From: Butyrivibrio sp. VCD2006
Lineage (GTDB): Bacteria > Bacillota > Clostridia > Lachnospirales > Lachnospiraceae
Direction: 5' to 3'
Assembly: GCF_000423925.1 (NCBI RefSeq)
Contig: NZ_AUIX01000001.1
Location: 248,001 to 312,000, forward strand
Length of the DNA: 64,000 nucleotides
This document shows, one piece after another, positions 1-10,485 of the stretch (its first letter is position 1; the number at the start of each line of letters is the position of its first letter). The notes beneath the pieces are model-generated. The model worked only from the letters and a program-made list of their open reading frames with translations, was not told the origin of the DNA and made no database searches. A program made the position numbers and the translations under genes.

Positions 1-360
1 GCCTGCTATCGCACAAAAGGCTTTATATCTTTCATTGCGACCTGCCTCTTCCTCTGACATTTCAGCTTTTCGGGTAATACGAGGAATATCAATGTCTCTC
101 CTGTAAAAAGGCACTTCATATTCTCCGCACAATTTCTCAACAAACTGCGCCTCACCCTCCGCAGCCTCTCTTATCATGTGGTTAATGTGGACCACCGCAA
201 GTTCAAAATCTCTCTCCTCACGGAGCTGTCTAAGCACATGAAAAAGGCAGACAGAGTCGGCTCCTCCGGACACACCTGCAAGAACCACATCACCGTCTGC
301 GATAAGATTTTCATCTTCTATGAACTTTTTCACTATGTCTTTAATTTCCTGAGCTCTCAT
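1..360 (-). CDS. tilS: tRNA(Ile)-lysidine synthase, N-terminal part (cut by window edge)
   Basis: TilS uses ATP to put lysine on C34 of the CAU-anticodon tRNA-Ile so that it reads AUA. The 120 residues visible here contain the PP-loop ATPase motif SGGADS at residues 31-36, followed by the typical VVHINH stretch. The frame is open to the left edge, so the C-terminal tRNA-binding domains lie outside the window. The ATG overlaps the 3' end of divIC by 20 bp, and a GGAGAG lies about 14 nt upstream inside divIC, so the two genes are probably translationally coupled. The gene is last visible in the proS-cca-rqcP-divIC cluster. Confidence 0.93.
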   Translation of the reverse strand, partial: MRAQEIKDIVKKFIEDENLIADGDVVLAGVSGGADSVCLFHVLRQLREERDFELAVVHINHMIREAAEGEAQFVEKLCGEYEVPFYRRDIDIPRITRKAEMSEEEAGRNERYKAFCAIAG

Positions 361-658
361 CCTTGAAAATTATCTCTCCGGGATATACAAGCCCCAGCTT
401 TTCCTTTGCAATTTTTTCTATATACTTTCTTGTAGTTGTATATGTCTCAAATTCTGCTATTTCTTCGCTACGCTCTTCCTCTGCTGCTATCTGAGCCTGC
501 AAAGAACTAATCCTGTTCTGATACTGGTCTCTCTTCTGCACAAGGCTAAAGCTCCTTACCAGAACGACGATAAGCAACAATGCAACGGCAACAGTAGCCA
601 TTATCATACCATATGTATTTTGTACATTTCCTCTTTTATATCTAGCCTTAGCTGCCAT
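341..658 (-). CDS. divIC: Septum formation initiator family protein (DivIC/FtsB-like)
   Basis: A 105-residue bitopic membrane protein of the FtsB/DivIC family, which joins FtsL and DivIB/FtsQ in the divisome. It has a short basic N-terminus, one transmembrane helix at about residues 16-36, and a coiled-coil-prone segment rich in Q, E and R at about 38-65. The C-terminal part carries the family-typical EKIAKEKLGLVYPGE motif. A strong GGAGGAGG Shine-Dalgarno precedes the ATG. It lies directly between rqcP and tilS; yabP, yabQ and spoIIE, which flank it in spore formers, are absent. Confidence 0.9.
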   Translation of the reverse strand: MAAKARYKRGNVQNTYGMIMATVAVALLLIVVLVRSFSLVQKRDQYQNRISSLQAQIAAEEERSEEIAEFETYTTTRKYIEKIAKEKLGLVYPGEIIFKDESSGN

Positions 659-759
659 TTACAAACTCCTCCTCCGAAACAAAAATGTTATCGTTATTTC
701 GGAGATAACCCCTCAAGTATATTTTATTACTCACAAAAAGTGCTGTCAATCCACGCTTA

Positions 760-2897
<2,138 letters not shown>

Positions 2898-2908
2898 AAG
2901 CTTCCCCC

Positions 2909-2929
2909 TTTCCGAATATTCTTCGGAAA
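2909..2929 (-). other. Small hairpin just upstream of the PEGA-gene Shine-Dalgarno
   Basis: An 8-bp perfect stem (TTTCCGAA / TTCGGAAA) with a 5-nt loop lies between cca and the PEGA gene, directly before the AAGGGGGAAGC ribosome-binding region. There is no T-tract on the transcribed strand, so it is unlikely to be a terminator. It may affect mRNA processing or translation of the PEGA gene. Confidence 0.45.
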
Positions 2930-2942
2930 TTACCCCGTAACT

Positions 2943-4304
2943 TTAGACCTTCCCTTTCCTAAATCCGGTAAAAACAGTATCACTAAGCAGATATTCCTTA
3001 GTGTTGTGCGAAGGTTCCTCCAGAACATCCGCAAGCATTGCTGCGAGTATATCACCCAGCTCCTTGCCGGGATTCACACCCTTTTCTATAAGATCTCTGC
3101 CATTAACAGCAAGACTCTTAAGAGACAGACACTCATTATCTCTTAAAATCTCTTCATATAACTCAGTGATCTTATCAATCCATTCAAATTTCTCTTTTTT
3201 TAAATAATCGCTCTGCGCAATCGTATCGGCCCTTTTGATTTCAAGATAAAGAGGGAAAAGCTCCTCCCCTATCTTATTAACAGCCTTCCTGACATTTTTC
3301 TTCTCAGCAGGGAATCGATAATCGTGGTGCTTTACAAGCTGCTTGACCTTATCCATTGTATCTCTGTCAAACTTAAGCCTTCTAAGTATAGCCACTGCAG
3401 TTTCTGCTCCCTTTTCAGCATGGCCATAGAAATGATCCACTCCCTCGTCATCCGTAGATCTGCAGGATGGCTTTTCAATATCATGAAGAAGCATTGTAAG
3501 TCTGAGAACCTTGGTATCCTCAACTGCCTCTATCGATTTTAAGATATGCTCTCCTACGTTATACGCATGGTGCGGATTATTCTGTAAAGTTTCAAAACAC
3601 TTATCAAACTCAGGCATCACAACTCCTGTAATACCTGTCTCGTAGAGCTCGCGCACTTTTCCGGGATTGGGTGAAGTAAGAAGCTTTACAAGCTCAACCT
3701 GCACTCTCTCAGCACTTATTCTTGTAAGTGTGGGTGCAAGCTCCTTTATAGCCTCTCTGGTGTCATTCTCAATGGTATAGCCAAGCTGCGCTGCAAACCT
3801 TACAGCTCTCATCATACGAAGGGCATCCTCTGTAAAGCGTTCCTTAGGATCCCCTACGCATCTTATAGTCTTTTTCTCAATATCAAGGAGTCCGTCAAAC
3901 TCATCAATTATGCCTTCCTCTTCACTGTAGGCCATGGCATTAATTGTGAAGTCTCTCCTTTTTAAATCCTCAACAAGACTTGCTGTAAATGTCACATCCT
4001 TGGGATGACGGCCATCCTCATACTCGCCGTCAATCCTGTAGGTGGTTACTTCAAACCCTTCCTTGCCCATCATTACTGTAACCGTACCATGGGCAATTCC
4101 CGTGTCTATTGTCCGTCCAAATATTTTCTTAACCTGCTCAGGTCTGGCACTGGTTGTGATGTCCCAGTCCCCGGGCTCTCTGCCCAGTATACTGTCCCTG
4201 ACACAGCCCCCTACAACGTAGGCTTCATATCCTGCTTCATGAAGGCTATCCAGGATCTCCTTAGCCGGTTTTGGTATGTTGATTATAATATCCTTACTTT
4301 TCAA
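2943..4304 (-). CDS. cca: CCA-adding tRNA nucleotidyltransferase with HD domain
   Basis: 453 residues of the class II nucleotidyltransferase family that adds or repairs the 3'-CCA of tRNAs. The head domain shows GGCVRD (32-37) and the metal-binding DWD (46-48), followed by the RRDFTINAMAY motif and the RFAAQLGY region that contacts the nucleotide. An HD-type segment (LLHDIEKP with further His/Asp) lies in the C-terminal half, as in many clostridial enzymes. It follows proS after 21 nt and probably shares its transcript. The tRNA-Lys gene in this window does not encode CCA, which fits the need for a true CCA-adding activity. Confidence 0.9.
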   Translation of the reverse strand: MKSKDIIINIPKPAKEILDSLHEAGYEAYVVGGCVRDSILGREPGDWDITTSARPEQVKKIFGRTIDTGIAHGTVTVMMGKEGFEVTTYRIDGEYEDGRHPKDVTFTASLVEDLKRRDFTINAMAYSEEEGIIDEFDGLLDIEKKTIRCVGDPKERFTEDALRMMRAVRFAAQLGYTIENDTREAIKELAPTLTRISAERVQVELVKLLTSPNPGKVRELYETGITGVVMPEFDKCFETLQNNPHHAYNVGEHILKSIEAVEDTKVLRLTMLLHDIEKPSCRSTDDEGVDHFYGHAEKGAETAVAILRRLKFDRDTMDKVKQLVKHHDYRFPAEKKNVRKAVNKIGEELFPLYLEIKRADTIAQSDYLKKEKFEWIDKITELYEEILRDNECLSLKSLAVNGRDLIEKGVNPGKELGDILAAMLADVLEEPSHNTKEYLLSDTVFTGFRKGKV

Positions 4305-4325
4305 AACTTTATTATCGTCTCTTTT

Positions 4326-5762
4326 TTAATATGCTCTGCCCCAGTAAACCATCTTTGTTGCAGGCTTTCCGCAGCACACACATGTACCTGCGAGGTTTTC
4401 CTGTTCAAAAGGAATACATCTGCTTGTTACTGAATAATCTTCTTTGATTTTATCTTCACAAGCTCTGTCTCCGCACCACATTGCCTTTACAAAGCCCTTG
4501 GTCTCCTTAAAGGCCTCTTCAAATTCTTCTTTTGTTGTTGCTGCAAACGTATGAGTATCAAGGTGATTCTTAGCTCTCTCATACATATCCTTCTGGATCT
4601 TAGGAAGAAGTTCGCCCACCTTAGCTGCTACTTCATCGATTGCGCACTCTATCTTCTCTCTTGTGTCTCTTCTAACAAGAACGCATTTACCTGCCTCAAT
4701 ATCCTTAGGTCCGATCTCAATACGAAGCGGAATGCCACGCATCTCCTGCTCAGAGAACTTATATCCCGGACTTCTGTCGGAATCATCAAGCTTAGCTCTG
4801 AAATCCTTAAGTGCCTCAAGCATCTTTCCTGCTGTCTCGAGAACGCCTTCCTTCTTCTGCTGAATCGGAATGATCATAACCTGCACAGGAGCAATTCTCG
4901 GAGGAAGTACAAGACCTGAATTATCACCGTGAACCATGATCATAGCTCCGATAAGTCTTGTAGTAGCACCCCATGAAGTCTGGAATACATGATGAAGCTT
5001 GTTATCCTTACCTGCGTACTGAATATCAAATGCCTTGGCAAAGCCATCGCCGAAGTTGTGGCTGGTTGCAGACTGAAGAGCTCTTCCGTCGTGCATAAGA
5101 GCCTCTACAGTATAAGTAGCCTCCGCGCCTGCAAACTTCTCCTTCTCAGTCTTCTGTCCCTTGATAACGGGAATAGCCATATCATTAGCAAGGAAATCAG
5201 CATATACATTAAGCATCTGCTGTGTGCGCGCCTCAGCCTCTTCAAAAGTAGCATGAGCTGTGTGACCTTCCTGCCAAAGGAACTCTCTTGATCTAAGGAA
5301 AGGACGTGTCTCCTTCTCCCAACGAACAACGCTGCACCACTGATTAAGTACCTGCGGAAGATCCTTATAGGAATGAATCTCCCCTTTATAATAGTCACAG
5401 AATAGTGTCTCTGATGTGGGACGTACACAATATCTCTCTGTAAGAGGCTCTGTTCCTCCGTGTGTTACCCATGCAACCTCGGGAGCAAATCCCTCGACAT
5501 GATCCTTCTCTTTTTCAAGAAGTGATTCAGGGATGAACATAGGAAGGTACGCATTCTGAACACCTGTCTCCTTAAATCTCGCATCCAGGTGATTTCTAAT
5601 AAGCTCCCAGATAGCATATCCTGCAGGCTTAATTACCATGCATCCCTTAATATTAGAATAGCTTATAAGATCTGCCTTGATACACACATCTGTATACCAC
5701 TGTGTAAAATCCTCATCCATAGAGGTGATCTCTGAAACCAGTTTTTTCTGATCTTGTGCCAT
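4326..5762 (-). CDS. proS: Prolyl-tRNA synthetase, short archaeal/eukaryote-like type
   Basis: 478 residues. A class II aminoacyl-tRNA synthetase that charges tRNA-Pro. Motif 2 ([16 protein letters not shown], then QEGHTAHAT) and motif 3 ([13 protein letters not shown]) are visible. The C-terminal domain has a Cys cluster (CGDRAC...CVCCGK) and ends in GRAY, as in ProRS without the bacterial editing insertion. The length matches that short class rather than the usual 570-residue bacterial form. It has its own sigma-A promoter upstream and is first in the leftward cluster proS-cca-PEGA-rqcP-divIC-tilS. Confidence 0.95.
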   Translation of the reverse strand: MAQDQKKLVSEITSMDEDFTQWYTDVCIKADLISYSNIKGCMVIKPAGYAIWELIRNHLDARFKETGVQNAYLPMFIPESLLEKEKDHVEGFAPEVAWVTHGGTEPLTERYCVRPTSETLFCDYYKGEIHSYKDLPQVLNQWCSVVRWEKETRPFLRSREFLWQEGHTAHATFEEAEARTQQMLNVYADFLANDMAIPVIKGQKTEKEKFAGAEATYTVEALMHDGRALQSATSHNFGDGFAKAFDIQYAGKDNKLHHVFQTSWGATTRLIGAMIMVHGDNSGLVLPPRIAPVQVMIIPIQQKKEGVLETAGKMLEALKDFRAKLDDSDRSPGYKFSEQEMRGIPLRIEIGPKDIEAGKCVLVRRDTREKIECAIDEVAAKVGELLPKIQKDMYERAKNHLDTHTFAATTKEEFEEAFKETKGFVKAMWCGDRACEDKIKEDYSVTSRCIPFEQENLAGTCVCCGKPATKMVYWGRAY

Positions 5763-5814
5763 TTTTCCACTTCTCCTCTGTATATAAATGTTAAAAAATC
5801 ACATAGTTTGTTAC

Positions 5815-5844
5815 ATGATAATGCGTAAACTGACCACTTGTCAA
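5815..5844 (-). promoter_or_regulatory. Sigma-A-type promoter of proS
   Basis: On the minus strand TTGACA (5839-5844) is followed by an 18-nt spacer and TATCAT (5815-5820), giving a 5' leader of roughly 45 nt to proS. No T-box conserved sequence is visible in that leader. Confidence 0.7.
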
Positions 5845-6069
5845 CGTATCCGGACCAGTGTCCAACAGCAAAAAACTCACTACCAAATAAAAATTTTTTC
5901 GAGACTTTTTTACCAAAATCTTTTATGATTTATAAATCCTAGCATATTTTTTTGAAAATTTTGTGGAAACTTTTTATTTTTCTTAAGCGTTAAAGTCTGC
6001 TAAAATCTAATGAATTTCGATACTCTATGTAAAAATTGTTTAAATTTTGAAAATTTTTTAAAAAAATGC
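5845..6069. other. AT-rich intergenic region between proS and tRNA-Lys
   Basis: About 225 nt between the proS and tRNA promoters, very rich in A/T runs. I see no open frame with a ribosome-binding site, no RNA gene and no clear repeat. A short palindrome (GGAC CAGT GTCC) lies near its left end, beside the proS -35 box. Confidence 0.5.
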
Positions 6070-6098
6070 TTGCATTATTAAAACAACCGTAGTAATAT
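6070..6098 (+). promoter_or_regulatory. Promoter of tRNA-Lys
   Basis: TTGCAT (6070-6075), a 17-nt spacer and TAATAT (6093-6098) lie about 43 nt upstream of the mature tRNA 5' end. The spacing and near-consensus boxes make this a confident promoter for the single tRNA transcript. Confidence 0.8.
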
Positions 6099-6141
6099 AG
6101 CTTTTGTCGTTAAGACAGCGCGAAACAAATCGCACAACCAA

Positions 6142-6214
6142 GCGCTTCTAGCTCAGTTGGTAGAGCACCTGACTCTTAATCAGGGTGTCCAGGGTTCGAG
6201 CCCCTGGAGGCGCA
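6142..6214 (+). tRNA. tRNA-Lys (anticodon CUU)
   Basis: A complete cloverleaf can be folded: acceptor stem GCGCTTC/GAGGCGC (one G-U pair), D stem GCTC/GAGC, anticodon stem CCTGA/TCAGG with loop CTCTTAA (anticodon CUU), variable loop GTGTC and T stem CAGGG/CCCTG with loop TTCGAGC. The discriminator base is A. The 3' CCA is not encoded, so cca activity is needed. It has its own promoter and terminator and reads head-on to the replication fork. Confidence 0.97.
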
Positions 6215-6219
6215 CGCCG

Positions 6220-6262
6220 AGTACTGTTTTGTGGGTATATCCCATGGGGCGGTACTTTTTTT
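6220..6262 (+). terminator. Intrinsic terminator of tRNA-Lys
   Basis: An outer stem AGTACTG/CGGTACT (6220-6226 with 6250-6256, one G-U) encloses an inner TGGG...CCCA hairpin, and a seven-T run follows. It starts 6 nt after the tRNA. Confidence 0.85.
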
Positions 6263-6287
6263 CGTGTTAAAATGAGCCACGCAAGAT

Positions 6288-6350
6288 GAAAAGAGTAGAG
6301 TTATCACCGAGGGAAGCTTGCTTACCATAGGTGATAGCACTACTCTTTTC
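6288..6350. repeat. Long imperfect inverted repeat with nested hairpin
   Basis: An 11-bp arm (6288-6298 with 6340-6350) and a 7-bp arm (6302-6308 with 6330-6336) are separated by a symmetric 3-nt internal loop. The apex carries a further hairpin (GGGAAGC/GCTTACC, one mismatch). No gene overlaps it and no T-tract of note follows. It looks like a structured RNA or a small palindromic element rather than a simple terminator. Confidence 0.7.
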
Positions 6351-6357
6351 AATTTAT

Positions 6358-6600
6358 GCGGCAAATGCCGCGTAAATGAGGAATTCGCGCAGCGAATTTC
6401 GAATCTTGCGGGCGGATTAAAGCAACTCATTGCTTGCTCGCTAAGAATTATATATATCTTCTTTTTTATACGGCGAACGCCGCGACAACGAGGAACAAGC
6501 GAAGCGGTTCCGAGTCTGTCGGCATGGCTTCCCCGGCGCGTACAATGCCGCATAAATTCGAAATTCGCGCAGCGAATTTCGAATCTTGCGGGCGGAGTAA
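6358..6600. repeat. Three related copies of a double-hairpin repeat
   Basis: Copies lie at about 6358-6420, 6471-6523 and 6540-6600. Each has a short C/G-rich segment (CGGCGAACGCCG in the middle copy) and then a hairpin with core GCG-N-AGCG. Copies one and three share 35 identical nt (6382-6416 and 6562-6596). The middle copy has diverged but its stem still pairs (GGAAC/GTTCC). The third copy forms a perfect 10-bp stem. The block fills the gap between tRNA-Lys and the nitroreductase gene and contains no credible coding region. Confidence 0.75.
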
Positions 6601-6628
6601 ATTATCTTTTCTTTTGTGCCTTCCCCAC

Positions 6629-7297
6629 TCACACCGTCCTGCACTTATGTCCTGATGCAGCCTCAAAATTGTATCTTACAATTCCAAGATCAAGCTTCGT
6701 AAGCGGTCCAAATCCTGCTTTAATCACCGCATCTTCTCCATCAATATTGATAAAGAACTTCTGCTGATTCACAGCTGTAGGGGCCTGAAGAGCTGCTTCT
6801 ATCCCCTCTTTAAACCATGATGGCATATCCTTCTCAGCTACACCGCAAAGCTTCGATAAATCCTTTGATTTGTGGTTTGCACCATCATTTAAGCCATATC
6901 CTATAGATATTACGCAGACAAGCTTCTCTCCTGCATCAATTTCTGCTTTGCACTTGCCTCGTCCAAAGGTTCCGGCAACCCAGCATGTCCTAAGTCCTGA
7001 CATCTGAGCTTCAAGGACAATTCTTTCACCATAATAGCCGGCAAGCTCATCAAGATTTGAGAGATTCTTTGAGCCTACCAGTGCAATATAGTTATTCACA
7101 CCGGAAAACTTCCCATAATGGCCAAGCATTGTATCAAAGCACTCAGGGTCATCTGTTATTAGCTGAATATGAAGACCGCTTTCATTGTTACATTCTCGTA
7201 TAAGGTTCTCAAGTTTTATACGAATATCACTTTCAATACGATCAGAAGAATACTGCCTGACACTATGTCTTTCTTTAATAGCCTGTTTTATATCCAT
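6629..7297 (-). CDS. Nitroreductase-family flavoprotein (TM1586-like)
   Basis: 222 residues. The N-terminus DIKQAIKERHSVRQYSSDRI is the usual FMN-binding opening of nitroreductases (R-S-V-R phosphate-binding pattern). The C-terminal half has the VNQQKFF segment and ends in a region seen in the TM1586-type two-lobe nitroreductase group. These are NAD(P)H-dependent FMN enzymes with unknown physiological substrates. The gene is monocistronic; its 3' end abuts the hairpin repeats. The substrate cannot be assigned from sequence. Confidence 0.75.
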   Translation of the reverse strand: MDIKQAIKERHSVRQYSSDRIESDIRIKLENLIRECNNESGLHIQLITDDPECFDTMLGHYGKFSGVNNYIALVGSKNLSNLDELAGYYGERIVLEAQMSGLRTCWVAGTFGRGKCKAEIDAGEKLVCVISIGYGLNDGANHKSKDLSKLCGVAEKDMPSWFKEGIEAALQAPTAVNQQKFFINIDGEDAVIKAGFGPLTKLDLGIVRYNFEAASGHKCRTV

Positions 7298-7410
7298 TCT
7301 ATCCTCCCATTTTAATATTTATCTCTATTTGATTGTGTGCAATTTATAAAGTTATAATAAGCCTCTCTCTTACAAAAATCAATACTTAAAACCTTTCAAT
7401 ATATTCAGCA

Positions 7411-7443
7411 CATAAAATAGGCCATGTACATTAGTACACAGCC
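7411..7443 (-). terminator. Terminator at the end of the suf operon
   Basis: On the minus strand a 10-bp stem (7434-7443 with 7420-7429, two G-U pairs) closes on a 4-nt loop and is followed by TATTTTAT. It lies 23 nt downstream of the sufU stop codon. Confidence 0.6.
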
Positions 7444-7465
7444 CATAGTTATCTCAAGATCATCA

Positions 7466-7927
7466 TTATTCTTTTTCAGTTGTTACATCTCCTGCCTTCT
7501 CGGGGTGTTCAAGCATCTCCTGCATTGTCTTCCATCCAAGAACCGCACACTTAACTCTCGCCGGCATATGTGCTATATCCTGAAGAGCTGTTGCCTCGTC
7601 GAGTTCCTCGAGCTCTTCTTCATCTTTGATCTCACCCTTTATCATTCCCATAAAGGTTCCTGCAAGCCTAATTGCTTCCTCTTTTGATCTGCCGATGATC
7701 TGATCTGCCATCATATCTACAGAAGCCTGTGAAATAGCGCATCCTGAGCCTTTAAACATAGCATCATCGATAACGCCATCTACTACCTTAAGCTGCAATG
7801 TTATGTCATCTCCACAGCTGGGATTGACACCTCTGAGCACCAGATCCGGATTCTCCATCTCTCCCTTGTGAGAAGGACGAAGATTGTGCTCGTTAACTAT
7901 TTCTCTATAAAGTCCTTTTAAATCCAT
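7466..7927 (-). CDS. sufU: Iron-sulfur cluster assembly protein SufU
   Basis: 153 residues of the SufU/IscU fold. The three conserved Cys are visible: C38 in PSCGDD, C63 in GSGCAIS and C127 in RVKCAVLGW, with D40 as the fourth metal ligand. In Firmicutes SufU is a zinc protein that accepts persulfide from SufS and passes sulfur to SufBCD. It ends the sufCBDSU operon. The gap of 97 nt to sufS holds a REP-like element. Confidence 0.93.
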   Translation of the reverse strand: MDLKGLYREIVNEHNLRPSHKGEMENPDLVLRGVNPSCGDDITLQLKVVDGVIDDAMFKGSGCAISQASVDMMADQIIGRSKEEAIRLAGTFMGMIKGEIKDEEELEELDEATALQDIAHMPARVKCAVLGWKTMQEMLEHPEKAGDVTTEKE

Positions 7928-7945
7928 TATTGTTGCCTTTCTAGA

Positions 7946-7996
7946 CCCTCATCCGGCACTTTGTGCCACCTTCCCCCTAAAAGTGGGAAGGCTTAT
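7946..7996. repeat. REP-like two-hairpin element, copy 1 (inside suf operon)
   Basis: CCCTCATCC is followed by a hairpin GGCAC/GTGCC (7955-7959 with 7963-7967), then ACCTTCCC...GGGAAGG, a second hairpin ending in CTTAT. The same layout recurs at 21099-21148 with compensating changes in the stems. It separates sufS from sufU and may reduce or process the transcript between them. Confidence 0.65.
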
Positions 7997-8024
7997 ATTT
8001 ATTCCTTTGTTCATAGTATGAACC

Positions 8025-9245
8025 TCAGTCCTCATACCCCATTACAGAACGTACCTTAGTCAGGTGCTCAAGGAATCTGTCCACTTCCTCCTCTGTATTG
8101 TAGAAGTATACACTGGCTCTGGCAGTTGATCCTGCCCCGATGAACTGCATGAGAGGCTGGGCACAGTGATGTCCGGCTCTTACACACACATGATCATCGT
8201 TAAGTACTGATGATATATCATGAGGATGAACTCCGTCAATCGTAAATGTTACGATTCCGCTGTGCTTCTCAGGATCAGATGATCCATAAATCTTGATGTA
8301 AGGAAGCTTTTTCATGCCTTCCATGATTCGTCTTGTAAGCTTCTCTTCCTGCTCTTTTATAAAGTCAAATCCAACATTCTGTAAATACTTTATAGCAGCC
8401 TCAAGTCCAACTGCACCTGCCGCATTTACAGTACCCGCCTCAAACTTGTGAGGAAGCTCTGCGTAAGTGGCATCTTCTCTGGTGACATACTCTATCATCT
8501 CACCACCTGTAAGGAACGGCCTCATGTTAAGAAGAAGCTCTTTTCGTCCATACAATACACCGATTCCCATTGGTCCCATGAGCTTATGTCCGGAGAAAGC
8601 ATAAAAATCAGCGCCCAGCTCCTGTACATTAACAGGAATATGAGGCGCAGCCTGTGCACCATCCATAATAACTGTAGCGCCCTTCTCATGGGCGTAAGCA
8701 GCGATTTCCCTAACAGGATTGGTCACACCAAATACGTTTGAAACGTGACCGATTGAAACGATTTTTGTCTTGTCTGTAATTTTGCTCTTATACTCAGCTT
8801 CTGTAATTACACCCTCTTCATCGGGCTCCAAATAGATGAGCTTTGCGCCTTTCTGCTTAGTAACCATCTGCCAGGGAAGGATGTTGCTGTGATGCTCCAT
8901 TACAGTAATAACAACTTCATCGCCCTCTTGCACATTCTCAAGGCCATAGCTGTAAGCCACAAGATTCATAGATTCTGTTGTATTTCTTGTGAAAATTATC
9001 TCTTCCTCAGAAGATGCACCGATAAACTCTGCTACTGTCTTTCTTGCTTTTTCATATCTGTCTGTAGCATCCACGCTCCAGTCGTAGAGCCCTCTTAAAG
9101 GATTCGCATTAGAATTCTCATAAAAATCCTTTATGGCATCCACAACCACGTTTGGTCTCTGAGATGTAGCTGCATTATCAAAATATATGTAATCCCCTTT
9201 GTTTAAGATGGGGAAATCCTTTCGGAAATCTTCAGGTGTTGGCAT
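8025..9245 (-). CDS. sufS: Cysteine desulfurase SufS
   Basis: 406 residues, a group II PLP-dependent cysteine desulfurase that takes sulfur from L-cysteine as an enzyme persulfide. The PLP lysine is K221 in SGHKLMGPMGIG, and the catalytic cysteine is C361 in RAGHHCAQP, on the short loop typical of group II. HH and D residues of the PLP site (EHHSN, DGAQ) are present. It lies between sufD and sufU, its partner for sulfur transfer. Confidence 0.95.
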   Translation of the reverse strand: MPTPEDFRKDFPILNKGDYIYFDNAATSQRPNVVVDAIKDFYENSNANPLRGLYDWSVDATDRYEKARKTVAEFIGASSEEEIIFTRNTTESMNLVAYSYGLENVQEGDEVVITVMEHHSNILPWQMVTKQKGAKLIYLEPDEEGVITEAEYKSKITDKTKIVSIGHVSNVFGVTNPVREIAAYAHEKGATVIMDGAQAAPHIPVNVQELGADFYAFSGHKLMGPMGIGVLYGRKELLLNMRPFLTGGEMIEYVTREDATYAELPHKFEAGTVNAAGAVGLEAAIKYLQNVGFDFIKEQEEKLTRRIMEGMKKLPYIKIYGSSDPEKHSGIVTFTIDGVHPHDISSVLNDDHVCVRAGHHCAQPLMQFIGAGSTARASVYFYNTEEEVDRFLEHLTKVRSVMGYED

Positions 9246-9273
9246 GTTGTATCTCCTTAGACCTTCATCCTAT

Positions 9274-10437
9274 TTAAATTATTGTTCTGATGAACTGCTG
9301 AATGCGCACAATAATGGCTTCATCAGGAATCATACGTGCAATTGACTCCATGCGTGCACGAATCATCAGCTTTTTAGCGGCTTCCTCGTCAATACCTCTG
9401 CTCTCCATATAGAAAAGCGTATCATCACCGAGCTGACCGATGGAGGCGCCGTGACGTCCGTCAACGTCCTCCTCGCCGCAAAGAATAACCGGCATAGTTC
9501 TGTTAATTACATCAGGACTAAGTAGAAGTGTATCCTCCTGCTCATCTCCTACAGAACCGGCGCTTCCTGCTTTAAAATCAAGAGTTCCTCTGAAGGTTTT
9601 AACTGCCTCATCAAGAAGAACACCTCTAAAGATCATGTTTGACTGAGTTTTCTTGCCCATCTGATCGGCAACATAATTCATGTCATAGCTCTGCTTATTT
9701 CTACACAGATATCCTGTGTGATTATCAAATGTGCTGGCATCTCCGAGAAGTGCTGTTCTGTTTCCTCCCCAGGTGTTACCTGCGCCAAGCTGCATGTTTA
9801 TTGTATCTACACTGGCATTGTCATCGCAGACACTTCCAATATCATCAAAATGAATAAAGCCTTCGCTCAGCATCTGAACCTTTACAAGGTTGATCTTTGC
9901 TCCCTCTTCTGCAAGAAGTCTTGTCTGAAGTCCAAGAAATCCCTTACCCTCAGGCTCTGAATCATATTCCATGATAACCGTTATCTCGGAATCCTTTTTA
10001 GCATAAATAACCTGGCTTCCAAGAGTACAGTCGCCATCCTTAAGGTCATATTTAATATGAACAGGCTCAGTTACCTTACGACCTTCCTCAGAAGTGATCA
10101 CAAGAGATTTGACATTCATCTCATTCATGAGCTTGTCTATCTCTACTCCCATTCCTGTACGAACAGTCTGGGCGTCATTAAGCGGTGCTGTATCGCCGTT
10201 AGGTCCGGGAATATCTGTCTTCTTCGCTTCTATCTTCGCATTTACCTTTGCAAAAATATCGCGAATATCATCTTCCGAAGCATCACTTTTTACAGATACC
10301 CCTTCCGGAATATCCAGTGGATCGGGAGTCTTTGTATTTTCAATATATAAATCTTTTGCATCTATCTCGCTGTCATTAGACTTTAAAAAGCGATAAGTCA
10401 GTGCAGGGAGATGATTGACTTTCATCTTTAAATCCAT
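9274..10437 (-). CDS. sufD: Fe-S cluster scaffold subunit SufD
   Basis: 387 residues of the SufB/SufD beta-helix family. The C-terminal half shows the family's conserved HGASIGQL and FYMESRGI segments. SufD pairs with SufB and with the SufC ATPase in the SufBC2D scaffold complex. It is the third gene of the operon, 48 nt after sufB. The N-terminal third is divergent, as usual for SufD. Confidence 0.92.
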   Translation of the reverse strand: MDLKMKVNHLPALTYRFLKSNDSEIDAKDLYIENTKTPDPLDIPEGVSVKSDASEDDIRDIFAKVNAKIEAKKTDIPGPNGDTAPLNDAQTVRTGMGVEIDKLMNEMNVKSLVITSEEGRKVTEPVHIKYDLKDGDCTLGSQVIYAKKDSEITVIMEYDSEPEGKGFLGLQTRLLAEEGAKINLVKVQMLSEGFIHFDDIGSVCDDNASVDTINMQLGAGNTWGGNRTALLGDASTFDNHTGYLCRNKQSYDMNYVADQMGKKTQSNMIFRGVLLDEAVKTFRGTLDFKAGSAGSVGDEQEDTLLLSPDVINRTMPVILCGEEDVDGRHGASIGQLGDDTLFYMESRGIDEEAAKKLMIRARMESIARMIPDEAIIVRIQQFIRTII

Positions 10438-10485
10438 TTTTATATCCTATACGCGTCACTTTGTTATTATTTAAGTACCGGTGTA

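Noticed and set aside
5763..5844. Possible T-box leader upstream of proS
   Set aside because: The leader is only about 45 nt from the predicted start and lacks the conserved T-box sequence and a terminator.
6318..6767. Open frames in both directions over the hairpin repeats
   Set aside because: They arise from the GC-rich palindromic repeats, lack ribosome-binding sites and run into the nitroreductase gene.
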